64,000 nt of DNA from Staphylococcus debuckii (GCF_003718735.1 NZ_CP033460.1:310001-374000), one strand, 5' to 3'. Shown: positions 16,427-25,774, counted from the stretch's first letter. The notes: generated by a model not told the origin, from the sequence alone. Program-made: numbers and translations.

Positions 16427-17809
16427 TTACATATTGCCGATAGATAAATATTTAGTTTCTAAATAAGGTTGAATACCTTCAATACCGCCTTCACGGCCAT
16501 AACCGCTTTCTTTCATACCGCCGAATGGAGCATGAGCAGCAGAAGGACCTCCGTCGTTCCAGCCGATGACACCATAATCCAAATGATTATAGAGATGGAA
16601 TCCAGTTTTATAATCATTTGTGAAGAAGTAAGCTGCTAAACCAAATTCTGTATCATTGGCATATTGAATCGCATCATCTAATTCAGAATAACTCATCACG
16701 GGCGCAACCGGGCCGAACGTTTCTTTATGCATGATTACCATATCTTGATTTACATTAGAAATTACTACAGGCTTCAAGAAATTACCGCCTAATGACTCAA
16801 TATCTTCTAATGAACGGGAAAGTTTGCCGCCTTTAGATTCAGCATCTTTAATTTGATCAACAACTTTGTCTACTGCTTGTTGATTGATTAAAGGTCCTAC
16901 ATCAACGTCTTTATCCAGACCATTACCGACTTTCAAAGCATTCACTTTTTGAGTTAACTTTTCAACATAAGTCGACACAATATCTTCATGAACGTAAATA
17001 CGGTTAGCACAAATACAAGTTTGACCTGCATTTCTGAACTTCGTAGCAATTGTCTGGTCCACTGCAAAGTCAATATCAGCATCTTTATGAACAATAACAG
17101 GTGCCAATCCACCTAATTCCATTGTTACATTTTTAACTGAATCTGCAGCACCTTCGATTAATTTTTTGCCGACAGGAGTAGAACCTGTAAAAGTAATCTT
17201 TTGAATAATTGGGCTTTCTGTGAAAATACGACCGGCGTCTTTACCAGAAGCAATGACGTATTGAATCGCATCTTCAGGGATGCCCGCTTCATGCGCCAGT
17301 TCCACCAAACGAATCGTTGTCAAAGGCGTTTGTACAGCGGGTTTACATACAATAGTACAACCTGCAGCTAACGCAGGGGCCATTTTACGCGTAATCATTG
17401 CAGCTGGGAAGTTCCAAGGCGTAATCGCACCCACCACACCAACTGGAAATGACTGAACGATAATTTTCTTAGAAGTCGTATTTGCTGGAATTGTACGGCC
17501 ATATAGACGTTTCGCTTCTTCTGCATACCAGTCTACATATGAACGTGCATAATCCACTTCGCCTAAAGCTTCTTTCAAAGGTTTGCCGCCTTCTTTGGTA
17601 ATCAATTCAGCTAATTCTTCTTTGTGTTCATCGATTAATTGAGACCAAGCCCATAACTTTTGCGAGCGTGTATGTGCATCTACTTCTCGCCAAGACTCAA
17701 AGGCTTTCTGTGCATTTTCGATTTGTTGATGAATCGTTGCTTCATCTGTGTACTCTAAAGTTTCAATGACATCATTCGTTGCCGGGTTCAAAACTTCTAA
17801 TTTTGCCAT
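16427..17809 (-). CDS. gabD: Succinate-semialdehyde dehydrogenase
   Basis: An NAD(P)-dependent aldehyde dehydrogenase of 460 residues that oxidises succinate semialdehyde to succinate, completing GABA breakdown. Motifs seen: ITPWNFPAAMITRKMAPALA near 133-152, FTGSTPVGKKL near 211-221, the general base glutamate in MELGGLAPV near 235-243, and the catalytic cysteine in GQTCICANRIYV near 267-278. Its start overlaps the end of the permease gene by 38 bases, with GAGGTGG as ribosome binding site inside the permease coding region. It is the third gene of a gabT-permease-gabD operon. Assignment rests on the ALDH family plus that context. Confidence 0.92.
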   Translation of the reverse strand: MAKLEVLNPATNDVIETLEYTDEATIHQQIENAQKAFESWREVDAHTRSQKLWAWSQLIDEHKEELAELITKEGGKPLKEALGEVDYARSYVDWYAEEAKRLYGRTIPANTTSKKIIVQSFPVGVVGAITPWNFPAAMITRKMAPALAAGCTIVCKPAVQTPLTTIRLVELAHEAGIPEDAIQYVIASGKDAGRIFTESPIIQKITFTGSTPVGKKLIEGAADSVKNVTMELGGLAPVIVHKDADIDFAVDQTIATKFRNAGQTCICANRIYVHEDIVSTYVEKLTQKVNALKVGNGLDKDVDVGPLINQQAVDKVVDQIKDAESKGGKLSRSLEDIESLGGNFLKPVVISNVNQDMVIMHKETFGPVAPVMSYSELDDAIQYANDTEFGLAAYFFTNDYKTGFHLYNHLDYGVIGWNDGGPSAAHAPFGGMKESGYGREGGIEGIQPYLETKYLSIGNM

Positions 17810-19169
17810 TCTTTACCACCTCATTTTTCCTCTTTTGAACATAGTATAATACTGCTGCGATGCCATACCATACAAATACGATCAGCCATTCAGACGGCCA
17901 TAACAATGATGAAGGCATGCCGGGCAAGTAAATTGCTATGAACGATAAACTTAAAATAATTGCGATAATTCCTACAACTTTGCCGTTTTTAATTTTATAC
18001 GGACGCTCTAAATCTGGTGCCGTTTTTCTTAGTTTTAAGAATGATAATGCTACGAGGAAATATCCAATTACTACACCTATACCCCCTGCGTCTACAATCC
18101 ATACTAAAGCAGGGCGTCCTAATAATGGTGCTACGAAAGCTAAGATTCCTAAGAAAATAATACCATGAGTAGGCGTTTTATATTTTGGATGAATATAAGC
18201 GAACCATTTAGGAATCATACCGTTCTTAGCCATAGCATATAAAATTCTGCTTCCGCCTATAATAAAAGCGTTCCAACTTGTAATAATACCAGCTACTCCT
18301 CCGAGCACGAGTAATACACCAAAACCGCCGCTTCCAAATAAGTTTACCATCGCATCAGCAGTCGCTAAGTTGCTTGTTTTTAATTCTTTAGGTGTTAAGC
18401 CTGTAGCTACACCGAAGACAATTAATAAATAGAAAAAGACAGATGCAATGATAGAAATAATTAATATTTTTCCGATTTTCTTAGAAGGGGCTTTTACCTC
18501 TTCAGCAATTTGCGGAATAACATCGAAACCAACAAACAAGAACGGAATCATAATGAGAATGGACATTGTACCGCCGAAACCATCAACAAATAATGGTTTT
18601 AAATTATGAAAGTTTCCATTCACACCAGCGCCGCCAACTAGTAAGAGTCCGACTGCTACAATAAAAACTGTAAAGACTGTCTGCATAATCGCTGCAGGTT
18701 TAATACCGAAATAGTTAAGTGATGTTAAAATGACACTGCCGATGGATCCAATCAGTACCCAAGTTAAATAAACATCCCATCCCTGGATATTCCATAGAAA
18801 TCCTGAGTGTTTGAAAGGCAGCACGTAATCAATTACTGTAGGCAGAGCCACAGCTTCAAATGTGATAACTGAGACATAACCGAATAAAACAGACCAGCCA
18901 GAAATAAAGGCAAGCCCTGGTTTAAAGGCTTTTTTAACAAAGACAAAGCCGCCGCCAGTTTCTGGAAATGCTGAAGCTAATTCAGCATATGTCAAACCGA
19001 TAAAGATAACGAATAATCCACCAATTAGAAATGCAATAATACTCCCTAAAAATCCTGCTGTTGAAACCCATTCTCCTGATAATACAACCCATCCCCAACC
19101 GAGCATGGCTCCGATGGCAAGAAACAAAACATCCATAATGCTCATGGATTTATTGAAATGTGATTTCAT
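17772..19169 (-). CDS. APC family permease, probable GABA transporter
   Basis: A 465-residue, roughly 12-helix permease with the APC signature in helix 1 (FLAIGAMLGWGWVVLSGEW, near 16-34), TYAELASAFPETGGGFVF near 60-77, and MIPFLFVGFDVIPQIAEEV near 207-225. It lies between gabT and gabD, and overlaps gabD by 38 bases. By context it imports GABA or a GABA precursor. Other family members take up different amino acids, so the substrate is inferred. A GGGGT ribosome binding site precedes the ATG. Confidence 0.9.
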   Translation of the reverse strand: MKSHFNKSMSIMDVLFLAIGAMLGWGWVVLSGEWVSTAGFLGSIIAFLIGGLFVIFIGLTYAELASAFPETGGGFVFVKKAFKPGLAFISGWSVLFGYVSVITFEAVALPTVIDYVLPFKHSGFLWNIQGWDVYLTWVLIGSIGSVILTSLNYFGIKPAAIMQTVFTVFIVAVGLLLVGGAGVNGNFHNLKPLFVDGFGGTMSILIMIPFLFVGFDVIPQIAEEVKAPSKKIGKILIISIIASVFFYLLIVFGVATGLTPKELKTSNLATADAMVNLFGSGGFGVLLVLGGVAGIITSWNAFIIGGSRILYAMAKNGMIPKWFAYIHPKYKTPTHGIIFLGILAFVAPLLGRPALVWIVDAGGIGVVIGYFLVALSFLKLRKTAPDLERPYKIKNGKVVGIIAIILSLSFIAIYLPGMPSSLLWPSEWLIVFVWYGIAAVLYYVQKRKNEVVKNGKIRSFEPGNE

Positions 19170-19198
19170 AACGCATACCCCATTTGTTTATCTATTTT

Positions 19199-20521
19199 TT
19201 AAACGTTTGTGCTTACATTTTCTAAAATCTCCAATCCTTTATTCAGTTCTTCATCTGTAATAACAAGTGGTGTTAAGAAACGAATAACATTACCTTTAAG
19301 ACCTGCTGAGAGCAGCAAAAGTCCATTAGCATTTGCTTGTTTTACAATTTCTGCAGTTTTCGCTTTATCAGGCGCTCCTGTTTCAGGATTTACGATTTCC
19401 ATAGCAACCATTGCACCAAGACGTCTAATATCTCCTATAAAGTCGACTTTCTGTGATAATGTTTCTAGTCTATCTTGAATAACTGCACCAATATGTTCTG
19501 CTTTTTCATTAAGATTTTCTTCTTCAATAATTTCAATTACTTTTAAGGCTGCTTCACAAGCGATAGGATTACCGCAATAAGTACCGCCTAATTCTCCCGG
19601 ATTCGAACTATCCATAATTTCTGCACGACCTACAACTCCGCTAAGAGGGAAGCCGGCTGCAAGTGATTTAGAAACGGTCATTAAGTCAGGCGCTACATCA
19701 AAATGTTCCATCGCAAATGTTTTGCCAGTACGAGCAAATCCTGATTGGATTTCATCTGCTACAAATACAATATTGTGTTCATCACAAATTTCTCTGACAG
19801 CTTCTACAAATTTCTGATCCGGAATAATAAATCCACCTTCGCCTTGAACAGGTTCCATCACGATACAAGCTACTGTTTCAGGATCTACAGCTGAAATAAA
19901 GAAATCTCGTAGTTGTTGAATTGTATAATCTACATATTCTTCATCGCTTAATTTGTCGGGCTTTTCTGAAAAATTAGGATAAGGAGCTTGATAAACATCA
20001 GGCGCAAAAGGTCCAAAACCTAATTTATAAGGACGAACTTTACTTGTCATAGACATTGTTAAGTTAGTACGACCATGGAAACCGCGTACAAAGGATACAA
20101 CACCTGTTCTGCCTGTATACTTTCTGGCAATTTTAACCGCATTCTCAACGGCTTCAGCACCAGAGTTGAGTAAAATCACTTTTTTATCAAAATCACCTGG
20201 TGTCAGATGTGCTAATTTTTCAGCTAACTGCAAGTAACTTTCATACATAATGACATTAAATCCTGGATGAATAAAATCTTCAACTTTCTCTTTAATGTGC
20301 TTCACAATTTTAGGATGACTGTGACCTACATTCAAAGTACCGATTGCAGCAGCGAAATCAATATATTCATTGCCTTCAATATCAGTAACCGTAGCACCTT
20401 CAGCATGTTTAGCTACATTTAAATTGCCGTTACCGACTCCTCGTGCTACATAACGATTTCTTAATTCCCCATAAGCTTGGTTACTCATTTCTTTATTTGT
20501 TTGATTACCTTGCAATGTCAT
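19199..20521 (-). CDS. gabT: 4-aminobutyrate aminotransferase
   Basis: A PLP-dependent class III aminotransferase of 440 residues converting GABA and 2-oxoglutarate to succinate semialdehyde and glutamate. Features: the phosphate-binding segment LNSGAEAVENAVKIARKYTG near 122-141, GFHGRT near 149-154, the PLP ring aspartate in FVADEIQSGFARTGK near 251-265, and the Schiff-base lysine in MTVSKSLAAGFPLSG near 280-294. The start has a GGAGGGG site. It is the first gene of the gab operon and is divergent from gabR, 101 bases away, as in Bacillus subtilis gabTD/gabR. Confidence 0.95.
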   Translation of the reverse strand: MTLQGNQTNKEMSNQAYGELRNRYVARGVGNGNLNVAKHAEGATVTDIEGNEYIDFAAAIGTLNVGHSHPKIVKHIKEKVEDFIHPGFNVIMYESYLQLAEKLAHLTPGDFDKKVILLNSGAEAVENAVKIARKYTGRTGVVSFVRGFHGRTNLTMSMTSKVRPYKLGFGPFAPDVYQAPYPNFSEKPDKLSDEEYVDYTIQQLRDFFISAVDPETVACIVMEPVQGEGGFIIPDQKFVEAVREICDEHNIVFVADEIQSGFARTGKTFAMEHFDVAPDLMTVSKSLAAGFPLSGVVGRAEIMDSSNPGELGGTYCGNPIACEAALKVIEIIEEENLNEKAEHIGAVIQDRLETLSQKVDFIGDIRRLGAMVAMEIVNPETGAPDKAKTAEIVKQANANGLLLLSAGLKGNVIRFLTPLVITDEELNKGLEILENVSTNV

Positions 20522-20565
20522 AGAATCCCCTCCATTTGTTTATTAGGAGTATCATACGTTATAAA

Positions 20566-20608
20566 TTGGTACAATGAAAAGAACCAGAACTAGAAAAACA
20601 ATGGTACC
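20566..20608. promoter_or_regulatory. Direct repeats, likely GabR operator
   Basis: TGGTAC occurs at 20567-20572 and again at 20602-20607, 35 bases apart, in the gabT/gabR divergent promoter. Read on the minus strand the units are GTACCA, close to the ATACCA direct repeats bound by B. subtilis GabR. The helically phased spacing fits a dimer touching two sites. Confidence 0.55.
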
Positions 20609-20622
20609 AGAGGTGGTAAAAG

Positions 20623-22011
20623 ATGACAGATGAGCAAAATTATATATATAGAAAAATTTACAATCAGTTGAAAAAAGATATTTTAGACCACAAATATAAA
20701 AGTCATGAAAAACTATTGTCTAAAAGAGCGTTGGCAAAAGAAATGAATGTCAGTATTAACAGCGTAAAAACAGCTTATGAACAGTTGATTGCGGAAGGTT
20801 ATATATATACTAAAGAAAGACAAGGTTATTTTATTGAATCTTTAAATGAATTGATTGTAGAACCCAATCATCAGTCTGATGGAAATCGATTTAAAGAAAA
20901 AGTAGAAGAGAAGCCTCATTTCAAATATACTTTGTCACATATGTCCACAAATTTATCAGAATTTCCTATTGAGACATGGATCAAATTACAAAAGCAAGTA
21001 TTCAAAGAGTCTCAAGCACTCTTGTCAGAAGTGCCTTACTTTAAAGGACCTCTGCAATTGAGACAGTCCATAGCTAAATTAGTTTCATTTAAACGCGGTA
21101 TATCTTGTGATACAGAACAAATTATTGTCGGATCAGGAACGAATGCACTGATTTTATACTTATTGAAATTATTCGATCAAGCCTCGTTAATAGGTATTGA
21201 AAATCCTGGTTATACGCGTATGCGACATCTTATTCAGCAGCAGAACTTTGAAATATCCCATATTCCTTTGGACAATAAGGGAGCTTCAATACAAACCATT
21301 AAAAAGAATAATCCTCATCTCATGTTAACAACACCCTCTCATCAGTTTCCTATTGGAACTATCATGTCAATTTCTAGAAGAATTGAATTACTCAACTGGG
21401 CAACCAGTTTAGAGCATTTTATCATTGAGGATGACTATGATAGCGAATATAAATATGGGACAGATAATATACCTTCTTTGTTTAGTTTAGATAAGAATAA
21501 TAGGGTCATCTATTTAGGTACCTTTTCCAAAACACTTTTACCAGGATTAAGAATTAGTTATATGATTTTACCAGAGCAATTAGTAGCAGATTTCGAGACT
21601 GTATTTAAAGATTCAGTATCAGAAATCAGTACGTTAAATGCATTAACATTATCTAAGTTTATTGATAATGGACATTATGAGAGATATATACGGAAAATGA
21701 GCCATTTATATGAACATAAAAGAAAAAAGCTTGTGCGCATACTGAAAACGAGATTAAGTAAGAATGTCACTATTAAAAACGTAAAAGCAGGCTTACATTT
21801 TGTGATATACGTAGATTCACCTTACACATATGAACAAGTCGAGGCAAGAGCCAAAGATTATGAACTAGAATTGTACACGCTCAATCGGTTTATGCAAGAG
21901 GATATCTCCCAACAATTCGCTCAAACTATTATTATAGGTTTTGCGAATGTGGAAGATGGAAAAATGCATGAAACGGTGGAGGTATTAGATAAAGTATTGT
22001 TTGGAAGTTGA
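20623..22011 (+). CDS. gabR: MocR/GabR family regulator with aminotransferase domain
   Basis: A 462-residue fusion. The N-terminal GntR winged helix (about 8-75, KRALAKEMNVSINSVKTAYE) binds DNA, and the C-terminal fold type I aminotransferase-like domain (about 110-460) binds PLP, with FIIEDDYDSEYKYG near 267-280 and the lysine in GTFSKTLLPGLRISYM near 301-316. In B. subtilis, GABA reacting with bound PLP makes GabR activate gabTD while repressing its own gene. Divergence from gabT and the repeated TGGTAC sites support the same circuit here. Confidence 0.92.
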   Translation: MTDEQNYIYRKIYNQLKKDILDHKYKSHEKLLSKRALAKEMNVSINSVKTAYEQLIAEGYIYTKERQGYFIESLNELIVEPNHQSDGNRFKEKVEEKPHFKYTLSHMSTNLSEFPIETWIKLQKQVFKESQALLSEVPYFKGPLQLRQSIAKLVSFKRGISCDTEQIIVGSGTNALILYLLKLFDQASLIGIENPGYTRMRHLIQQQNFEISHIPLDNKGASIQTIKKNNPHLMLTTPSHQFPIGTIMSISRRIELLNWATSLEHFIIEDDYDSEYKYGTDNIPSLFSLDKNNRVIYLGTFSKTLLPGLRISYMILPEQLVADFETVFKDSVSEISTLNALTLSKFIDNGHYERYIRKMSHLYEHKRKKLVRILKTRLSKNVTIKNVKAGLHFVIYVDSPYTYEQVEARAKDYELELYTLNRFMQEDISQQFAQTIIIGFANVEDGKMHETVEVLDKVLFGS

Positions 22012-22107
22012 AATAGGAAGGATAATAGTCAAAACTTTTTCTTTTTATAACAAAAAGCAGAGTTAAATCAATATTATATATTTGCACAAATGCACTCTTT
22101 CACAAAT

Positions 22108-22136
22108 TTGACAATTTCTAAAGTGGAATAGATAAT
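22108..22136 (+). promoter_or_regulatory. Sigma-A promoter of eutW
   Basis: TTGACA (22108-22113), a 17-base spacer and GATAAT (22131-22136) form a good housekeeping promoter. Transcription would start near 22143, about 50 bases before the conserved eutW reading frame begins. Confidence 0.6.
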
Positions 22137-22288
22137 AGTATATAATTATGAATAATCAAAATATTCTAATCTCCGTACTTTGGGAATGATGCGATATAGA
22201 AAATATTCGAGAAATATGTCAACAACATACAAATTTAACTGAAGATGAAATTGAAGAAATTGAAGAATTATCCAAACACTTACAAACG

Positions 22289-23614
22289 ATGGCAAAGCTT
22301 AATGAAGCTAGTATTTTTATTGATTGTCCTACTGAAAATAACAAGCACATCATTGTAGTAGCAGAAGCCTCGCCGGACCAAAATAATATGTTATATCATA
22401 ATTCTGTTATTAAACAAAATGCTTATGAAAGATTTGAACCAGCTGTATTCGAAGTTTTTAAAACTAAGAAAAGCGTATATCATCATAGAGGAATGTCTCA
22501 AGAAGGCAAAGTGATTGAACAAAATGTTACACCTATTATTTATAATAATCGTGTGATTGCTGCATTGATTATGGAAAAAGATATCAGTAATCAATTGCTT
22601 GAAGAAAATAAAATGAAAGCACTGACTGAAGCAACTTATACGTTGAGTCAAATTGTATCGCATCCGAGTGAAAAACAATTGTTTTTTTCAGATATGATTG
22701 ATGAAAGTTTGTTCGATATCGATCAAGACTTGATTATCCGTTATTTTAATTTAACAGCAGAAAAGTTAGTAAAAGATATCGTCGGCATTGATTGTAAAAT
22801 GGGTCTTTCCTTTGTCGACTTGTTTCCTAACATAGAAGAAATGTTGACAGATGGTAAAGTAATTACCATTAAAGAGCGAAAGCTGCAAGGTCATTACTTC
22901 CAAGTAAAGTGTATTCGATTATTTGATGATTTAGGGAATGTATCAGGGCATATCATTATGCTGCATGACATCACTGATTTAAAGGAAAAAGAGAAAGAAC
23001 TTATTTCTAAATCTGTTGCGCTTCGTGAAGTGCATCACCGTGTGAAAAATAATCTTCAAACAGTTGCAAGCTTATTAAGACTGCAAATGAGAAGAGGAAT
23101 ACCTGAGGAAAGCAAACATTACTTTGAAGAGAGCTTAAACAGAATACTTAGTATTGCTTCAGTATATGAAGTAATATTAGATGGTGCGTATGCTGATCAG
23201 GTTGATATTGGGAAATTAATAATTAAAATCGGGAATATGCTTGTAAGTACAGGGAATGCACCACATTTACATATTCATTTTGACATCCAAGAATCATTTT
23301 ATCTATCATCTAATATTGCAGTTTCAGTCGCCTTGATTGCTAATGAATTGATTACAAATTGTGTCACTCATGCTTTTAATCACCAAGAAGAAGGTCATAT
23401 TGATGTTATTTTTGAAAAAAATAATAAAACGGGGAAATTAGTATTAATGGTGCAAGATGATGGACAAGAAGAACAAGGGAATTATGAGCAATCGTTTGGA
23501 CTAAATATCATAAATACAATTACTGAGAATGATTTAGAAGGACAATTTACGATTGGCCGCAATCGTCTCGGCACTTTGGGAAAGGTGGTATTTGATGATT
23601 GGGGGAGTCGCTAA
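22289..23614 (+). CDS. eutW: EutW-type sensor histidine kinase, start uncertain
   Basis: A soluble sensor kinase of 441 residues from the first in-frame ATG. The order is an N-terminal GAF-like sensing domain (about 1-115, with ASIFIDCP), a PAS domain (about 135-235), a HisKA_2 domain with the phospho-accepting histidine in REVHHRVKNNLQTVASLLRL near 246-265, and an ATPase domain (NELITNCVTHAF near 351, QSFGLNII near 409). The same frame stays open upstream to 22190 and encodes a further 33 residues typical of EutW N-termini, but it has no ATG, GTG or TTG after the TGA at 22187-22189. The true start may be non-canonical, or the gene may be damaged. In EutVW systems the kinase responds to ethanolamine and phosphorylates EutV. 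eutV follows one base after the stop. Confidence 0.88.
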   Translation: MAKLNEASIFIDCPTENNKHIIVVAEASPDQNNMLYHNSVIKQNAYERFEPAVFEVFKTKKSVYHHRGMSQEGKVIEQNVTPIIYNNRVIAALIMEKDISNQLLEENKMKALTEATYTLSQIVSHPSEKQLFFSDMIDESLFDIDQDLIIRYFNLTAEKLVKDIVGIDCKMGLSFVDLFPNIEEMLTDGKVITIKERKLQGHYFQVKCIRLFDDLGNVSGHIIMLHDITDLKEKEKELISKSVALREVHHRVKNNLQTVASLLRLQMRRGIPEESKHYFEESLNRILSIASVYEVILDGAYADQVDIGKLIIKIGNMLVSTGNAPHLHIHFDIQESFYLSSNIAVSVALIANELITNCVTHAFNHQEEGHIDVIFEKNNKTGKLVLMVQDDGQEEQGNYEQSFGLNIINTITENDLEGQFTIGRNRLGTLGKVVFDDWGSR

Positions 23615-23615
23615 A

Positions 23616-24185
23616 TTGAAAAAAATTATTGTTGCTGAAGATGATTCAATTGTACGTTTAGATATCGTTGAAATGTTGAAAGAAGCAGGTTATGACGTTG
23701 CCTCTGCTGTGGGAAATGGAGAAAAAGCAATTGAACTGAATGAAACAGAAAAACCAGATTTAATTATTATGGATATTAAGATGCCGAAGTTAAATGGCTT
23801 GAAAGCAAGTAAGATTATCAGTCAACGACATAATGTACCCATCTTAATCGTTTCTGCATTCAGTCAAAGTGAATATATTGAACAAGCTAAGGATGCAAAT
23901 ATTGTGGGATATATCATCAAACCTATTTCAGAATCTCAGTTGCTAACTGCGGTGGAAATAGCATTGGCACAATCTGTAAAGATGTCTGCACTTAGACAAG
24001 AGTCGCATGAGGCAAAAGAAGAAGTTGAGAATCGCAAACTCATAGAAAAAGCAAAAGGTTTATTAATGACTGAAATGAAATTAGATGAAGAAGCGGCTTA
24101 CCAAAAATTACGCAAACTAAGTATGAATCATCATATTTCAATGGAGAAAGTAGCCGCAAAAGTCATTAAACAGTTGACCAAATGA
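23616..24185 (+). CDS. eutV: EutV-type response regulator with ANTAR RNA-binding domain
   Basis: A 189-residue response regulator. The receiver domain (about 1-120) has the acidic pair in VAEDDS, the phosphorylated aspartate in IIMDIKMP near 53, and the conserved lysine in IIKPIS near 104. A helical linker leads to a C-terminal ANTAR domain (about 130-189), with IEKAKGLLMTEMKLDEEAAY. ANTAR proteins bind paired hexaloop hairpins in mRNA leaders and prevent termination. TTG at 23616 is the chosen start because GGGGGAG precedes it by eight bases; upstream in-frame codons overlap eutW. Likely RNA targets are the leaders at 24193-24259 and 29541-29613. Confidence 0.93.
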   Translation: MKKIIVAEDDSIVRLDIVEMLKEAGYDVASAVGNGEKAIELNETEKPDLIIMDIKMPKLNGLKASKIISQRHNVPILIVSAFSQSEYIEQAKDANIVGYIIKPISESQLLTAVEIALAQSVKMSALRQESHEAKEEVENRKLIEKAKGLLMTEMKLDEEAAYQKLRKLSMNHHISMEKVAAKVIKQLTK

Positions 24186-24192
24186 TATAAAT

Positions 24193-24259
24193 TATAAAAG
24201 TGAATAGTATACGAAGCAAAGATGCTTACATTGACCAAGAGGTCTGTAAGCATCTTTTT
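24193..24259 (+). promoter_or_regulatory. Candidate ANTAR antitermination leader of eutH
   Basis: A terminator hairpin (AGATGCTTACA at 24220-24230 with TGTAAGCATCT at 24245-24255, then TTTT) lies between eutV and eutH. Its 5' arm overlaps a smaller hairpin, AAGC-AAAGAT-GCTT (24214-24227), whose hexaloop has A at position 1 and G at position 4, the ANTAR recognition rule. TATAAAAGTGAAT (24193-24205) precedes it. The same arrangement occurs before the aldehyde dehydrogenase operon. Phosphorylated EutV would stabilise the small hairpin and allow readthrough into eutH. Confidence 0.65.
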
Positions 24260-24349
24260 GCATTTTAGGAGGTGGTTTAAAAAAGTATAGCAGAGAATTA
24301 AAACAATATTATTTCTAATAAACTCAACGATTTAATGGGGGAATGCTTT

Positions 24350-25633
24350 ATGGAACACATTGGTACAGTAATCATATATATCATCATGATTTGTGCAGTA
24401 TTGGGAGCTTTCGGAGCAATCAGGAATCCTGAAGTTGGAATAGGTAAAGAATTTATGGAAGGGATATTTACAATTGGTCCTATCTTTGCTAATTCAGCAG
24501 GAATTATGGCTTCTATTCCATTTATTTCACGTTTTATTGAGCAGGTGTTCGGGCCGTTATTTCATAAAATAGGGGCTGATCCAGCCATTGCTGCAACTTC
24601 AATCTTAGCCACAGACATGGGTGGCTACCAATTGGCAAATGTTTTGAAAGAGAGTTATGAAGGATGGATTATGGCAATGATTGTAGGTTTTATGGCAGGT
24701 GCTACAATTGTATTCTCTATTCCTTTGGGATTGCCGATGTTAGAAAAAAGAGATCATAAATATATGGCATTAGGGATATTATCTGGATTGCTAGCGATTC
24801 CTTTCGGTGTATTTATTTCTACATTTATTATGATTATGAGTCATGTAAAAATAAGAACAACAATAGAAACAGTAGGCGCAGCTACACATGTATTTTCAAT
24901 TAGTTTTTCAACAGTGTTGTTGAATTTATTGCCGTTACTCATTTTTGTTGTCATCACAGCAGCAGGTTTATACTTCTTCTCAGATATTATGATTAAAGGA
25001 TTTATCATATTTGGTAAAATATTAGATGTTTGTATCAAACTCGTCTTTGTATTTTCAGTAGTACAGATTTTTACTGGTTTTTTCACTAATGTATTTGGCG
25101 TTTGGGGATTTGACCCTATTATGGCAGATGACAAAGACAAATTCAGGGCGTTAGAAAATGCTGGGAATATCGCAATTATGCTTTCTGGAGCGTTCCCGAT
25201 GGTTTACTTAATTAGAAAATACTTTTCAAATGCATTAACCCGATTTGGACAAAAAGTAGGATTGAGTGAAGTGGGAAGTGCAGGTATTATTGCTACCATG
25301 GCTAATATTTTAGCAATGTTTAAATTGGTTAAAGATATGCCGCCTAAAGATAAAGTCATAAATATTTCGTTTGGTGTATGTTCAGCTTTCTTGCTTGGAG
25401 ACCATCTCTCTTACACTGCTAATTTCCAACCAAATTTAATCCCGGCAGTCATGATTGGTAAATTCAGTGCGGGACTCATTGCTATTGGGTTTGCTTATCT
25501 CTTATGTTTGCCTAAAGCAAGAAAATTGGAAGAAATTGATCGACGTGCAGGTATTATTAAACCTGATGAATATATCGAAGAAGAAGCAACTGAACGCGGA
25601 GAAGAGGCTCCCGAAACGAAATCTAAAATATAA
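24350..25633 (+). CDS. eutH: EutH family ethanolamine transporter
   Basis: A 427-residue integral membrane protein with about 10 hydrophobic segments. The EutH signature is present: FANSAGIMASIPFISRFIEQ near 48-67 and GADPAIAATSILATDMGGYQ near 78-97. These transporters take up ethanolamine. The ATG at 24350 follows GGGGGA with good spacing; the ATG at 24335 contains part of that site. It sits directly behind eutVW and behind a terminator that can act as an EutV-controlled attenuator. No eutBC or shell protein genes accompany it, unlike classical eut operons. Confidence 0.92.
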   Translation: MEHIGTVIIYIIMICAVLGAFGAIRNPEVGIGKEFMEGIFTIGPIFANSAGIMASIPFISRFIEQVFGPLFHKIGADPAIAATSILATDMGGYQLANVLKESYEGWIMAMIVGFMAGATIVFSIPLGLPMLEKRDHKYMALGILSGLLAIPFGVFISTFIMIMSHVKIRTTIETVGAATHVFSISFSTVLLNLLPLLIFVVITAAGLYFFSDIMIKGFIIFGKILDVCIKLVFVFSVVQIFTGFFTNVFGVWGFDPIMADDKDKFRALENAGNIAIMLSGAFPMVYLIRKYFSNALTRFGQKVGLSEVGSAGIIATMANILAMFKLVKDMPPKDKVINISFGVCSAFLLGDHLSYTANFQPNLIPAVMIGKFSAGLIAIGFAYLLCLPKARKLEEIDRRAGIIKPDEYIEEEATERGEEAPETKSKI

Positions 25634-25661
25634 ATAAAATCATACACAAATCAATCTATTA

Positions 25662-25708
25662 AAACTGCCTAAGCATCATTTATTTAATTTTGTTTAGGCA
25701 GTTTTGAT
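25662..25708 (+). terminator. Terminator after eutH
   Basis: AAAACTGCCTAAGCA and TGTTTAGGCAGTTTT form a hairpin with T-rich flank, about 30 bases after the eutH stop. Confidence 0.75.
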
Positions 25709-25734
25709 AGGGATAACAAAATTATAAAGCACAT

Positions 25735-25774
25735 TAAAACAGAGCTGAAGGGAGTTTTGATCAGCTCTGTTTTA
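25735..25774 (-). terminator. Terminator of the aldehyde dehydrogenase-ligase-SDR operon
   Basis: AAAACAGAGCTGA and TCAGCTCTGTTTT pair perfectly. On the minus strand the hairpin is followed by a T-run, downstream of the SDR gene. Confidence 0.75.

Noticed and set aside
22148..22189. A 13-codon leader peptide before eutW
   Set aside because: It lacks a ribosome binding site and begins only about five bases after the predicted transcription start.
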